From Dama dama (lineage: Eukaryota; Chordata; Mammalia; Artiodactyla; Cervidae), in assembly GCF_033118175.1 (NCBI RefSeq), contig NC_083691.1, forward strand, positions 62,400,001 to 62,464,000: a stretch of 64,000 bases of DNA, in the 5' to 3' direction. Below, piece after piece: positions 31,257-43,210 of the stretch. A program made the position numbers and the translations under genes. Below the pieces are notes generated by a model that had not been told where the DNA came from, did no database searches, and saw only the letters and a program-made list of their open reading frames with translations. The stretch's first letter is position 1, and the number at the start of each line of letters is the position of its first letter.

Positions 31257-34200
31257 GGAAAAATCAGTTAATTCATTCATTTCATGAAGAAATGAGTCTT
31301 TAGGTATAGTAGGCTTGAATCAACCAAGGTTAAAGCAGCATGAGAATCAAGCAAACCATGGGAAGTGATTTCCTACCTAAAAAAAATAGGAGTTAGTCTA
31401 ACTTGAACTAGTTCCACACCAAGAGAAACAATACTAAAAGGATACATCTTGAACCAGAATGTGTATTTCTTCTGTTACACAGACTGTCTGGTCTTACTTT
31501 GCTGTCTTCACAATTGTGTAAATGGACAGGATCACTCCCTGACAGAATTCTACAATTCTCTCTAGGTTGAAGGCTGACTTTTCAAGTCACATAATAAACA
31601 GATGGTGGTTACTTCAAACTTGCTTAAAAACTTCCTTAACTGGCTTAGAGTAACACTTAATTCTAACTCAGCGTTATTCAACATTTAGTAAATTCATGGG
31701 GCCAGTTAAAATACTCCAGTTTATTTGGAAAGCCTGAGGGTTATTTTCTGCCTGTTTCCAATTAGTCTTTAATATTTCCCCTTCTTTTTTCCCCTTCTTC
31801 TGTGCCCCACTGCCCACCAAAGCTCACTTTTATAGGTCCTAAATATTGGAAATTCTGACTTTGTTGGTCTTGGGTCATGCCTTTCCAAACAATCCAACAG
31901 CCCCATATGAAGGGGGATCTTGGCTTTTATCTCTCTGAAGTACCTCCTAGATCTTAGATAGAGATCCTGGCATTCGTCTATGTGTAAGATAAAAAAAAAA
32001 AAGAGACATAAAACCTTTTTTCATGTACGTTTCTTACTTGATGTCTTAGTTGCAAATCCTATTCTAAAATGAACTCCTGAATGTTCAGTCTCTCTACTCT
32101 AGCATCAGTACTACAAAAGGGTCATGTTGCATGCACATAAGCCTCTGTGCCTCCTCTCACACATGCCCCAGTGCAATGCTTGCTTTGTCAGTTTCTCATA
32201 AAACTGTGAACTAGATCTTGGCCAGGACAAAGAAAATTTCTATGGAAGTAAGGCTGTGCATCCTTTTCTACCTACCCACTTCCCCCATATTTGCCCCAGT
32301 AATGCCACCTTGGCTGAGGAGTGGAAGCAGTGAAACAAGGTGGAAGAACCTTCGCTCCCTGCACACAAGCTGCCTAAGTCTAGGATGGAGGAAACTGGGA
32401 GATTTCTTTCTGCAGCACTGAGTGCTTATTAACAAAAAGGGCTAGTTGACTGCAGAACATGTTTCTCCAGGCAAATTCTGCAGAGGGAGACCAAGCTAAT
32501 AATTGCCAGGGGTGTCTTTGGGCAGATGGTTATATGGATAGACTATTTTTCTGGAATCCTATTTTTTAAACTGGTTCTAAAATCAACTGGCTAACCATTT
32601 CATCAGGACTGAAAGTTACTAGAAATCTGGTTGACAAGAAATTTTCATTTGGAACCTGAGAGGGTATGTATCCTGAATAGATTTTGTTGGCTTAGTTGCT
32701 CACACAGCTGGGATTAAAGCAAAATGATGCCTAAAATTTAGCCTTGGTTTCTAGAAGTCATTGAACTAATAGTGAAGCTATCTCCCAAGCTAGGGAAGAT
32801 ATGCCACTAAACTCTTATTATTATGATTTATAATTGTTAAAAACACCATGAATATTAGTTCTACCCAATGATGCCATTAAGGGATGCAATTAATTCTATA
32901 GGAGAAGCAAGGCATCCTCAAAGAAATGTCTTCATGAATTTTTTTTTAAAGTTTACATCTAGAGCTCCTGCTTTTGTAGACAAGGTTTTGAAAGACTATC
33001 TCATTTAATACAGGATAAGCTTGATGTGCAGCTGACTTCACATAATGACACTCTCAGACTTAAACATTAGCCTCTCTACAGGACCCCTAAAATTTGAAGA
33101 TTTAATTTCCCAAACAATAACAATTCTATGAAGTATTATATTTTATGCTAAACAGGGGTCCAACAACACAATTAAACATGTTGCTTTCCTCTGGAAGCAC
33201 TCAAAGTCTCTAACATACTCATGTGCTCTGTGGCTCTCAGAAAGGATTTTCCCAGAATCCTCTTAGTGGAACTTCTGGGATGTATCATTATCCCAGGAAA
33301 CATACTTCGGCAAATGTTGACTTCACATGATTTTTTTCTTCTTCATAAGAAGAAAAGTGGTGCATGAGAAAAGGTTTCAGAGTAAGACATGCAGGTTGTC
33401 AGAGAAATGCATCTGAAAGTGAAAGTGAAGAGCTTGGGTGGCTAGCTTCTCTTGTTTTATATTTCTATTCAAAATCAGTTCTGCAATTATCCCCAAAGAG
33501 TTCTCCACAAAGGCTACTTCTAACCAGAGTTAAGAGGTATCACATGACCAGATATTCTTCATAGAGGTTCTTTCTGATCTGTAGTGGAGGCAGAAATGGG
33601 ATATAGGCCAGATTCCATTTCCCTGCACACATAAGATATTTTTCCTAAGACCTGCAAGAGCCGCCCATGAATAGCTGGGAGCCAAATTTGCCCCATTTAA
33701 AATATTACTGCATTGTCCACTATAATGATAGTAATAACCTTGTAATGACTGTGCATAGAGCTAGACCCAGTACAAAAACCCAGAATAAGCCATACTCTGC
33801 CTATGCATCTGTGAAAACCAAGAGGAGTCCTTCCATCCCCATCGGGGTAGCCACTGTTGAAAAGGTAGGTGATCACTTTCTTACTGACATTCTGGCCTCT
33901 GGCCATGAATACTGAGAGCTGTTATCCTCCAAGGCTACCCATTTCCTTCTCCAAAAGCCTTTAATGCTTACAGTAAGTATACTGCCTTGTAACCCATGTG
34001 ACCCAAAGTAATGTCAACTGTCCATTCAATAAAGTATTCCTCAAAAAAGGTCATATTCAATACCTAATATTGATGGAAAAGCTTCAGTTAATTCTATTGA
34101 ATACAGAAATCCATCTACAGATTTCTTTCTCTATAAATAGATTTGCATTCCCTCATTAAAACTCCATCATCTGGCAGTCACACCTCAACAGCTATTTTCT

Positions 34201-35345
34201 GCAATTTTGAAATTATTTCATTTACTTAAAATTTGGCAAGCAGGCAATTTATTGATCATCCTCATTTTCTAAGAAGTGTTAAGATGGGTTTTGAGAAACT
34301 ATAGTAGCATAAAGATATATTGAGTAAAAAAATTTTTGAAGAGAATGAAAATAAAAGAAGGATGAGATGAGAGGAAAGGGAACAACACAACTACTATGAA
34401 AGAGACAGAAAGAAGAGCTAACTTTGGAGCAAGAGAAGCTAATATTGAGCTGATGTCTACAAATGATGCTAATCTTTGATATGACAGCTTTTAAAATAAT
34501 TACATGAAGCGGTAAGAGATGCAGAGCAGCTATGAAAAAGTTCATTGGTTCTATTTAAGTTTCATAGGCATGATTACTACCTCAAGTATCTTATAATGCT
34601 GTTTCACCAGGAATGCTATTCTACAATAATGGTGATCCTTTACCCAATCACCATTCACCAGAAGAGAGTTGAGCTATTTCAGTAAAGGTTAGCCAAATCA
34701 TTGCATTTTTTAGATTCCTGTTGTCAATATTGGTTGCATAATTGAAGTGACTGAAAAGAAATACGACAGATATAAAATCAATCTCTTAGACACTTCCTTA
34801 TGCTTCCAAATTTGCTTCAGAATGCCTTGCTTCTTCAGAAAAATGAGGAACTGGGATTTTCAAATGCATGGTTCATGAAAGCCCTGAATTCCTCAATCTT
34901 TCTCACCCACTTAGGCCCATGAGAAAGAAGTACATGTCAAATCCCTGGTTTTGGACAGTGTGCCAAAAGTCTAGATCTTAAGGTCATCTAAAAATTACCA
35001 GTGGTCCTGAAAACAATGTGATTTCACCAGTTTAAACATGTCTTATGTGCTTTTTAAGTTTTGATTGATGATTGAGCCATACAGCAGTCCACAGTTTACC
35101 TTTGCTGGTTGAGTTCACACCATCCTGCTTTGTGGACATTGGGAAGAATATTTGGGTTACAAATAAGAGAGAGGCTGAGTCATACTGCAGAGGCAGATTT
35201 TCTCTTCATTCATTGCCTTGCTGGCCCACAGCACTATTTCAGCTGGAAGATACAGTATGTGACCAGTTAGCCAATGGAAACCTGCTCTCTGGTCTCCCTG
35301 GTGATGTGTTGTTACTGACGTTCAGCCTGATAATAAGTATAGTGT
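31257..35345. other. Unidentified sequence, about 4 kb
   Basis: No repeat family or gene could be recognised. It is the longest stretch of the window without visible young retroelements. Open frames are all under 90 codons (for example 82 codons at 33667-33915) and have no domain features. Conserved non-coding elements could be hidden here. Confidence 0.45.
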
Positions 35346-35576
35346 ACAGTATAATATTCGGGCTTCCCTGGTGGCTCAGTTGGTAAAGAATCTGCATCCA
35401 ATGCAGGAGACCCGGATTCAATTCCTCGGTCACGAAGTCATCTGGAGAAGGGAATGACAGCCCATTCCAGTATTCTTGCCTGGAGAATTTGATGGACAGA
35501 AGAACCTGGTGGACTACTGTCCATGCGGTCAAGAGTCAGGCAAACCTGAGCGACTAACACACTAGACAATGTAATA
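35346..35576 (+). mobile_element. Bov-tA SINE, full length
   Basis: It runs from GGGCTTCCCTGGTGGCTCAG at 35359 to GCGACTAACACACTAG. The A box is intact; the B box is GGATTCAATTCCTCGG. ACAGTATAATA (35346-35356) and ACAATGTAATA (35566-35576) agree at 9 of 11 positions, a likely worn 11-bp target duplication. Confidence 0.88.
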
Positions 35577-37365
35577 ACGTGACACTGCCCAAAGTAAAGG
35601 AGAAGCTCTCGAGTAATGTCCCTCTTTTATCAACTCCAAATTCTTTAACATTTATTTGCAAATTTCACAACTTTTCAAAAGGGAAAAAAAATGGACTGAA
35701 TGAATAAAAATCAAAAGATATTTTGGAGGACTGATTTTTCACCTCTTTCCCCAGGAAAGAATATCACAAACCTGCCTCTCAGTATTTTGTTTTTAACATG
35801 GTGTGCTGATTTCTGGTGTTTTCAGAATCTTGTTTTTCTTCACAGATGCTTTAGGAAGTTACCTCTCTCAGCTCACCTAGAGTTGATCTCATTAATAAAA
35901 GAATGACTTTACAGAAAGAGTTTCTAAAATTATACTTGCACTCAGAATTGGAAGAGTTGGTTATTTAGCCAGAAGATGAATTTCTTAAGCATTAAGCTTA
36001 CTTTATCAAGCATTACACCTGACATTCTCTCACAAATTTTGCACATATTTTAACTTATTTTAATATTGTGTGGGCTCAGTTTATAATATTCTCACACAGT
36101 TTCTAAGATTGAATCTTCTCAGTAGTATATTGGCTGTAGGAATGCTTAAAACTCTCCAAAATATCACTCAACTTAAAACAACATCACTTAAGTTTTCTTT
36201 TGAATTTGCTTACTTTTGTTTATTTATCATGTGCTTTGTGTATGTTGGAATCAGCCATGCAGTTGTTTTATGGCCTTTATCAGACTGCAAAATTATTTAG
36301 ACAAAGTTGTTATTGGAAACACTTTTAAAATACCTCATGTGTCACATTCCCAGGTGTATTCAGTACTGTAGTATGGTCAAGCAGATTGGTTTTTAGAAGG
36401 CTTCAGGAGGTCCCAGAGTGCACTTCTTACAGGGGTCAGGGACATTCAAGTTAGGGCAGAACCATCATTGACATCACTTTGCAAATATCCAAAGAGCAGC
36501 GTGATTGGCAAGACCAGTTTTCAGCTAGCTATATTTTCTAGTGGCATCCTCCTCACTAAACTTCACAAGACAGGCATCGGCCTCAACGCTAAATCTGCAT
36601 AAATACCTGGCTCAACTGTTATGACTGAACTGGCAGGTCAATTGGCTCAAATGATCAATTCAGTGAGAAAGCATGAACTTGAGTGTCAGACTAAATCAAC
36701 CCACCTCTTCGATTCAAATGAATCTCAGGTCTGATCAGAAAGACAAAAGGTACAAATTAAGGTATTTGCACAATGATTCTGTCTAAAGGATACAAAATGG
36801 AACCTACAATTAGCTGATATGGTCAGCTTGGTGCTTACAAATCAACAGAACTCAGGAGAATTAAAGAATAATACCAGGATATTGAAGATTACCTCACAAA
36901 GGACTAAAACCAAAGGGTCAAAAAAATCTACAGTCTAAATGCCTGTATGATTATATTAAAAACAATTTTAATAACAATAGTATCGAGTGTTAAGTATGTG
37001 TCAGGAACAGTTTTAAGGGTTTGACATTAATTATTTCATTTCATTCTCATGATAACCTGTGAGTAGGATTGAGATTCAGGAGAGGTAAGTGCACAAAAAA
37101 AATCAATAATCAAGATAAATAGTATTTTAATAAAATATTTTAAAAAATAAATATTAAGGCAAAAAATGCATGGTGAGCAAAATATGAAAATTTTAAATAA
37201 AGACAGGTTTCTGTCTGTTGTTTTATGACCTTGCATTATGTATGATGGGAACAATAATTTCCAATCAGCTTGAGGTTCTAGGACCACGAGGCCAATATGT
37301 CCTCCCCTGGGTGGGTTTATGAGGGTTGACAATGGTGAACTAATAGACTAGATGACTTGGAGCAT
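35577..37365. other. Unidentified AT-rich sequence
   Basis: No recognised gene or repeat. Short frames only. Confidence 0.45.
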
Positions 37366-37416
37366 GGGTTTGTTTTTTTTTTTTTCTCTTTTAAAACTGA
37401 AGTATAGTCATATGTA

Positions 37417-37622
37417 GGCTTCCCTGGTAGCTCAGATGATAAAGAATCTGCTTGCAATGCCAGAGACCCGGGTTTGATCCCTGGGTCGGGAAGATCCCCT
37501 GGAGGAAGAAATGGCAAACCACTCCAGTATTCTTGCCTGGAGAATCCCATGAACAGAGGAGTCTGGCTGGCTACAGTCCATGGGGTCACAAAAAGTCGGA
37601 CATGATTGACTGACTAAGCCCA
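37417..37622 (+). mobile_element. Bov-tA SINE, full length (left arm of an inverted pair)
   Basis: It runs from GGCTTCCCTGGTAGCTCAGA to TGACTGACTAAGCCCAGC. A box (GTAGCTCAGATGA) and B box (GGTTTGATCCCTGG) are well kept. It is inserted in the L1 3' UTR about 40 bases from the poly(A) end. Confidence 0.92.
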
Positions 37623-37652
37623 GCACACATACTAATAAGTACAGCACACATA

Positions 37653-37862
37653 TGTGCTGTGCTTAGTCATTTAGTCATCTCTGACTCTTTGAAACCATGG
37701 ATTGTAGCCCGCCAGGCTCCTCTGTCCATGGGATTCTCCAGGCAAGAATACTGAAGTGAATGTCCATGCCCTCCTCCAGGGGATCTTCCCAACTCAGGGA
37801 TCAAGCCCAGGTCTCCCTCATTGCAGGCAGATTCTTTACCATCTGAGCCACCAGGAAAGCCC
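37653..37862 (-). mobile_element. Bov-tA SINE, full length (right arm of an inverted pair)
   Basis: On the minus strand: GGGCTTTCCTGGTGGCTCAG, a good A box (TGGCTCAGATGG), GGGCTTGATCCCTGAG at the B box, and the body to GACTAAATGACTAAGCACAG. Only about 30 bases separate it from the plus-strand copy. Confidence 0.92.
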
Positions 37863-39550
37863 ATGTTTCATTAATAGTTACTACAAAATACTACCTATAT
37901 TCCCTGTGCTGTACAGTATATCCTTGCAGCTTATCTATATTATATACCTGGTAGTTTGTACATCTTAACCTCCTACCCTAATGATGCCCCATCCCCTTTC
38001 CATCTCCCCACTGGTAACCATTAGGTTGTTCTCTACATCAATGAATCTGTTTCTTTTTTGTTATATTCACTAGTTTTATTTTTTAGATTCTACATGTGAT
38101 ACTTATCGTTCAGTATTTATCTTTCTATGTCTGACACTTCACTTAGCATAACACTCTCCAAGTTGATCCATATTGTTGCAAATGTAAAAAAAACAAAAAC
38201 CTGATGACTGAGTAATACTCCATTGTATATATGCACACCACATCTTCTTTATTCATCTGTTGATGGACCCTTAGGTTACTTCCATATCTTGAAAATTGTA
38301 AAAAAAAAAAAAAAATGCTTCTATGAACATTGGGATGTATGTATCTGTGTGAATTAGTGTTTTCTTAGATGTATGAGTGGAACTGCTGAGCCATATGACA
38401 GTTCTATTTTTATTTTTTTGAGAAACTTTCATACTGTGTTCCATAGTGGCTGTACCAATTTACATCCCCTCCAATAGTAGACAAGGGTACTCTTTTATCC
38501 ACAACCTCACCAACATTTATTAATTATGTTCTTTTTGATGAAAGCCATTCTACAGGTTTGAAGTGATACCTCATTGTGGTTTTGATTTGCATTTTCCTGA
38601 TAATTATTGACGTTGAACATCTTGCCATGTGCCAGCTGGCCATCTATATTTTCTCTTTGCAAAAATGTCCAGTCAGGTTATCTGCCCATTTTCAATTAGT
38701 TTTTGTTGTTGTTGTTCAGTTGTATTAGCTGTTTACGTATTCTGGATATTAACTCCTTACTGATTATATCATTTGCACATATTTCCTTCCATTTAGTAGG
38801 TTATCTTTTTGTTTGAACATTTCCTTTACTGTGCAAAAGCTTTTAAATTTATTTTTGTTTTTATTTGTTATTTTTTATTTTCTTTGCTTTAGGAGATAGA
38901 TCCAAAAATAAATATCTGTATGATCTAAGTCAGTGTCCTGCCTGTTTTCTTTTAGGAATGTTATGGTTTCCAGTCTTATATTTTGGCCTTTAATCCACTT
39001 TGGATTTATTTTTGTATGTAGTATGACAAAATGTTCTAATTTCATTCTTTTACACGCAGCTGTCCAGATTTCCTAGCACCACTTATTGAATAGACTGTTT
39101 TCTCTTCATTGTGTATTTTTGCCTTATTTGTCATAGATTAATTGACCATGAGTGCATGGGTTTATTTTGAGGCTCTCAATCCTGTTCTATTAATCTATAT
39201 TCTGTACCAGTACCATACTCTTGATTACTGTATTTTTGTAGTTTTGTATTATAGTCTTAGGTCAGGAAGTATGAGTCCTCCACCTCTGTTCTTTCTCAAG
39301 ATTGTTTTGGCTATTTGGGGCCTTTTGTGTTTCCATACAAATTTTAAAATTATTTTTTCTAGTTTTGTGAAAAATCCCTTTGTATTTTAATGGGAAATTG
39401 CACTGACTTTGTAGATTGCCTTGGGTTGTATGGTCATGTTAACAATAGTAATTCTTCCATTCCATGTACACAATATATCTTTCCATCTTTTGGGTCATCT
39501 TCAATTTCTTTCAATAGTGTCTTATAATTTCTATTAATAAATACAGATCT

Positions 39551-40026
39551 TTTACTTCCTTCAGTTCAGTTCAATTCAGTTGCTCAGTCATGTCCGACTC
39601 TGCGACCCAATGAACCATAGCACGCCAGGCCTCCCTGTTCATCACCAACTCCCGGAGTTTACTCAAACTCATGTCCATCGAGTTGGTGATGCCATCCAAC
39701 CAGCTCATCCTCTGTTGTCCCCTTCTCCTCCTGCCCCCAATCCCTCCCAGCATCACGGTCTTTTCCAATGAGTCAACTCTTCACATGAGGTGGCCAAAGT
39801 ACTGGAGTTTCAGCTTCAGCATCAGTCCTTCCAATGAACACCCAGGACTGATCTCCTTCATGATGGACTGGTTGGATCTCCTTGTAGTCCAAGGGACTCT
39901 CAAGAGTCTTCTCCAACACCCACAGTTCAAAATCATCAATTTTTCAGTGCTCAGCTTTCTTCACAGTCCAACTCTCACATCCATACATGACCAGTGGAAA
40001 AACCACAGCCTTGACTTTACTTCCTT
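39551..40026 (-). mobile_element. BovB 3' end (454 bp) inserted in L1 ORF2, perfect 11-bp target duplication
   Basis: The insert is 39562-40015. On the minus strand it starts at GTCAAGGCTGTGGTTTTTCC and runs to the tail GAATTGAACTGAACTG. TTTACTTCCTT stands at 39551-39561 and 40016-40026 without mismatch, and uninterrupted L1 ORF2 reads through the target once one copy is removed. Variant positions (GAAAAATTGATG, the extra G in GAACTGTGGGTGTT, GGACTACAAGG, GGGAGGGATTGGGGGCAGG) are shared with the tail of the BovB at 12.5 kb. Confidence 0.95.
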
Positions 40027-40324
40027 AGGTAGGTTTATCCCTAGGTATTTTATTCTTCTTAATGCACTGGTAAATTGGATTGTCTCCTTAAGTTCTATTC
40101 CTAATAGTTTATTGTTAGTGTGTAGAAATGAAACAGATGTCTGTATATTAATTTTGTAATTACAAATAAATTTATTTTGCAAAAAAATCATGGCTTTTTG
40201 AGTTTAGAACTTTATTAACTTTTTCTTCCTGTTGATTCAAAATATGGGAGGATAGTTTATAACTACATATAGAGGTACATGGTTTTGTATTTTTGTTACA
40301 GGCTATAATATGACAGATGTCACA

Positions 40325-40492
40325 ATGAAGATGAATGCTCATTATTTTATTTTTTCGATGAAGACTCTGAAGTTACAGAGAAGTTAATACAGTTTCCAAG
40401 CTCACACAGAAAAGAAGTGGCAGGGCCCATTTTTGAGCCCACGTAATTAATTCCCAGGTCTGCTCTGCTAATCACTGCTCTCTTGGAAATAT
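40325..40492 (-). repeat. MIR SINE
   Basis: On the plus strand: TTTCGATGAAGACTCTGAAG, TTAATACAGTTTCCAAGCTC, AAGAAGTGGCAGGGCCCATT, TTAATTCCCAGGTCTGCTCT. This is the reverse complement of the 5' two-thirds of MIR. Confidence 0.75.
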
Positions 40493-40494
40493 GA

Positions 40495-40569
40495 GAGAAC
40501 AGGGAAGCCTGGCATTCTGCAGTCCATGCGGTCGCAAAGACTGGGACATGCCTGAGAGACTGAACTGAC
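40495..40569 (+). mobile_element. BovB/Bov-A tail fragment, 75 bp
   Basis: GAACAGGGAAGCCTGGCATT, CTGCAGTCCATGCGGTCGCA and CTGAGAGACTGAACTGACT form the end of BovB. TGGAAATATGA (40484-40494) and TGGAAACACAG (40570-40580) may be a worn target duplication (7 of 11, differences all transitions), which I consider tentative. Confidence 0.75.
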
Positions 40570-40736
40570 TGGAAACACAGCAACAGAAAATCTGCATATC
40601 CAGCATGCTTTACTCTCTGGGTACTTCGACTGTTAATATGATTTTGCTCAGTCATGATCTTCAACATTGAAAATTTTAACACAAATTGTACTAAGAAAGA
40701 AATCAAACCCTACATCAATTTTCATTTTTACATTTC

Positions 40737-40925
40737 TAAAGAGTCTGCCTGCAATGCAGGAGACCCAGGTTTGATCCCTGGGTCAGGAAGATCTGTTTGA
40801 GAAGGAAATGGCAACCCATTCCACTATTCTTGCCTGGAGAATTCCATGGACAGAGATGCCTGGTGGGCTACAGTCTATGGGGTTGCAAAGAGTCAGACAC
40901 TACTGGGCAACTAATTCTTTCTTTT
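40737..40925 (+). mobile_element. Bov-tA SINE, slightly 5'-truncated
   Basis: It starts at TAAAGAGTCTGCCTGCAATG (A box lost), keeps the B box GGTTTGATCCCTGG, and ends in GGCAACTAATTCTTTCTTTT. Confidence 0.88.
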
Positions 40926-41639
40926 CTACCAACATTACTGTGAGGTAGGTGTGAAAACTATGTCTTCGGGTGCAGCCATTAAGCAAATATTTAAATAAAT
41001 CCTCTTTCAAAATGAAGAACATGAATAATCTAACTATGAGCATGCCAAAAGGTCATTAGGAAGCACTAATAGCTTCTGATCATGTTGCTGTAGATCACAC
41101 TGCCTAGGTCAGACATAGTTCCCTTCAGAAGATGTAGTCTAAGGGACTCAAAACATTAAGCCATCATGTTGAAATAGTACTTTGTTTATTTTAAAGGCTG
41201 ACAAAAGCATGTATCTGGACATGCAGATTTCTTTGGCTCTGCCAAAAGACTCATTTTTTTGCTTCTGCAAGCTGATTCTCCTTGTAAACTGGGGGAAAAT
41301 CATTTTCTTTGAGCCATGAACTTGTGTAAATGTTTCCTTTACTTTGTCTTAGTGAACGGGCAGAGTCTGAACTAAAGAAGAGTGTAATGTGATGTATTCA
41401 TGATGATGAGGGCGAAGAGGACAATGATACCATTGTACCTCTGAGAAAATTTAAGCGTGGGTCACAGTGTTGAGGAAGAGCATCACGCCAGCAGCTCTGG
41501 GAATGGGCTTTAAGCCTCCCTAAACTACACCGCAAATTACTAAATGAGGAAATTAGACACTTGCCTTCTTTTCTCTTCATCTCTATTTTTATTTCACTGC
41601 TTTGTGTTTAAAACTATAAATTTATTCTCTCTACAGCTA

Positions 41640-42300
41640 GTCATTAATTGATTCATTTATTCATTCACACATTCAAAAAAATTTTTGAAAACTTGCATAT
41701 ACCAGACACTGTACTAAGTACCAGAGAAACAAAGATGAAAATACATGGCTCCTTCCCTCAGGAAGTTTATATTCTAGTTGGCAAACAGATATATCCACCA
41801 GTATTTGTAATGACATAATATGTACATGCACAAAATGCAGGAGGGTTACATCACAGATGAAGGAAAGTCTGCTGGTGACACTAGGGAAGGCTTCCAGAAT
41901 GGGACTACATTTACACTCAGCCTTAAAAGAATAAACAGCTTTCTCACTGAATAATGGGAAAGCCTTCTAGACAAATGCAGAAACACAATGGCCAAAGAAG
42001 ACATGACACCTCTAGACTGTTAGTTCAGTGTTGCTGGATCATCTAGGAAACATCTAGGAAAGAGACAACAGGGTTAAACAGAAATCAGACCCTAATAGGC
42101 AGAATTAGACAGAAATGAGACCCTAATGGGTATACAAGGTTACTACTCAAAGGAGATTAGCTTTAATCCTGAAGGAAGTGTGCAGCAGTTGAAGAATTCT
42201 GCCAAGAGAGTAATATGATCAAATCTCAATGACGAAAAGATCACTTAGATATTATGTAGAACATAAATTAGAGGAATAAGTAAAAGTCATTCCAGGCTTT
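41640..42300 (+). repeat. Ancient mammalian interspersed repeat, family uncertain
   Basis: TTATTCATTCACACATTC, CCAGACACTGTACTAAGTAC, CTCCTTCCCTCAGGAAGTTT, AGGGAAGGCTTCCAGAATGG and GATTAGCTTTAATCCTGAAG follow the order of a widespread old mammalian repeat, related in type to 2386-2780. I cannot name the family from memory with confidence. Confidence 0.45.
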
Positions 42301-42528
42301 TCTCTCTTTCTCCAAAACTTTTGCCTTCTTCCTCAAAATAAAGTTTCACAATTAATGAATGTGTACTTATTTTGAAATTGATATATTTGCTATTAATTTG
42401 ATATACTGAAACACCTACTTGCAAAAATCAGGTCTCTGATGGTTTTACAAACATTTGAACATTGTAATCTATTTTGAAATAGGCAGTTCAGTAGAATAAA
42501 GTTCTTTTTGGTGCTTCAGGGGTATCAA

Positions 42529-42536
<8 letters not shown>

Positions 42537-42559
<23 letters not shown>

Positions 42560-42560
42560 T
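42537..42560. repeat. (TA)n microsatellite after an A run
   Basis: An 11-base A run passes into about twelve TA units. A pure TA tract of this length is likely polymorphic. Confidence 0.9.
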
Positions 42561-42612
42561 GATCCTGTTGCCAAAAGACTAGCCATGTGCATTTGTGACC
42601 ACAGAGAAGGAA

Positions 42613-42646
42613 ATGTCTCCATAATTCTAATGTCTCCATAATTCTA
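42613..42646. repeat. Perfect 17-bp tandem duplication
   Basis: ATGTCTCCATAATTCTA occurs twice without mismatch (42613-42629 and 42630-42646), 28 bases upstream of a BovB 3' fragment. The lack of divergence suggests a recent event, or an assembly or population variant. Confidence 0.9.
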
Positions 42647-42673
42647 CTAGGACTCCGCATTAGCATGCACATA

Positions 42674-43210
42674 CTTACTCCTTGGAAGGAAAGTTATGAC
42701 CAACCTAGACAGCATATTAAAAAGCAAAGACATTACTTTGTCAACAAAGGTCCGTCTTGCCAAGGCTATGGTTTTCCCAGTGGTCATGTATGGATGTGAG
42801 AGTTGGACTATAAAGAAAGCTGAGCGCAGAAGAATTGATGCTTTTGAACTGTGGTATTGGAGAAGACTCTTGAGAGTCCCTTGGACTGCAAGGAGATCCA
42901 ACCAGTCCATCCTGAAGGAGATCAGTCCTGGGTGTTCATTGGAAGGATTGATGTTGAAGCTGAAACTCCAACATTTTGGCCACCTGATGCAAAGAGCTGA
43001 CTCATTTGAAAAGACCCTGATGCTGGGAAAGATTGAGGGCAGGAGGAGAATGGGACGACAGAGGATGAGATGGTTGGATGGCATCACCGACTCGATGGAC
43101 ATGGGTTTGGGTGGACTCCGGGAGTTGGTGATGGACAGGGAGGCCTGCCGTGCTGCGGTTCACGGGGTTGCAAAGAGTCAGACACGACTGAGCGACTGAA
43201 CTGAACTGAA
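42674..43210 (+). mobile_element. BovB 3' fragment with an open C-terminal frame
   Basis: It starts at TTACTCCTTGGAAGGAAAG and runs to the tail CGACTGAACTGAACTGAA. 42696-43199 is open for 167 codons and ends at the natural stop in the tail: MTNLDSILKSKDITLSTKV, MYGCESWTIKKAERRRIDAF, RLLRVPWTARRSNQSILKEI, RWLDGITDSMDMG, VAKSQTRLSD. With no frameshift or stop, this is among the youngest-looking BovB copies here. The role of this C-terminal domain, rich in Arg and Trp, is not known to me. No target duplication found. Confidence 0.9.

Larger units (their letters stand above)
37370..40165 (-). mobile_element. Artiodactyl L1, antisense, 3' half, with three nested insertions
   Basis: A T run at 37370-37385 (the poly(A) tail) leads into the L1 3' end (AAAACTGAAGTATAGTCATA), which is interrupted by two Bov-tA. 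It continues with 3'-UTR sequence (TACTACCTATATTCCCTGTG) and then ORF2 antisense: TACTCCATTGTATATATGCA, TTCATACTGTGTTCCATAGT, TGTTGAACATCTTGCC-like, TTACTGTATTTTTGTAGTTT, TGTTTTGGCTATTTGGGGCC. At 39562-40015 a BovB tail is inserted; L1 ORF2 then resumes (AGGTAGGTTTATCCCTAGGT) and ends at about 40165. Confidence 0.85.

Noticed and set aside
33411..33430. GAAAGTGAAAGTGAAG, resembling an interferon-response element
   Set aside because: The same motif is the reverse complement of the Bov-tA end (CACTTTCACTTTC), so a SINE trace or chance is likelier; there is no promoter context.
37417..37490. tRNA-like A and B boxes in the heads of the Bov-tA and CHR SINEs, suggesting tRNA genes
   Set aside because: They cannot fold into a full tRNA and continue directly into SINE bodies; they are pol III promoters of tRNA-derived SINEs, not tRNA genes.
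42696..43199. 167-codon frame as an independent host gene
   Set aside because: Its sequence is the BovB ORF2 C-terminal domain and it ends at the BovB tail.
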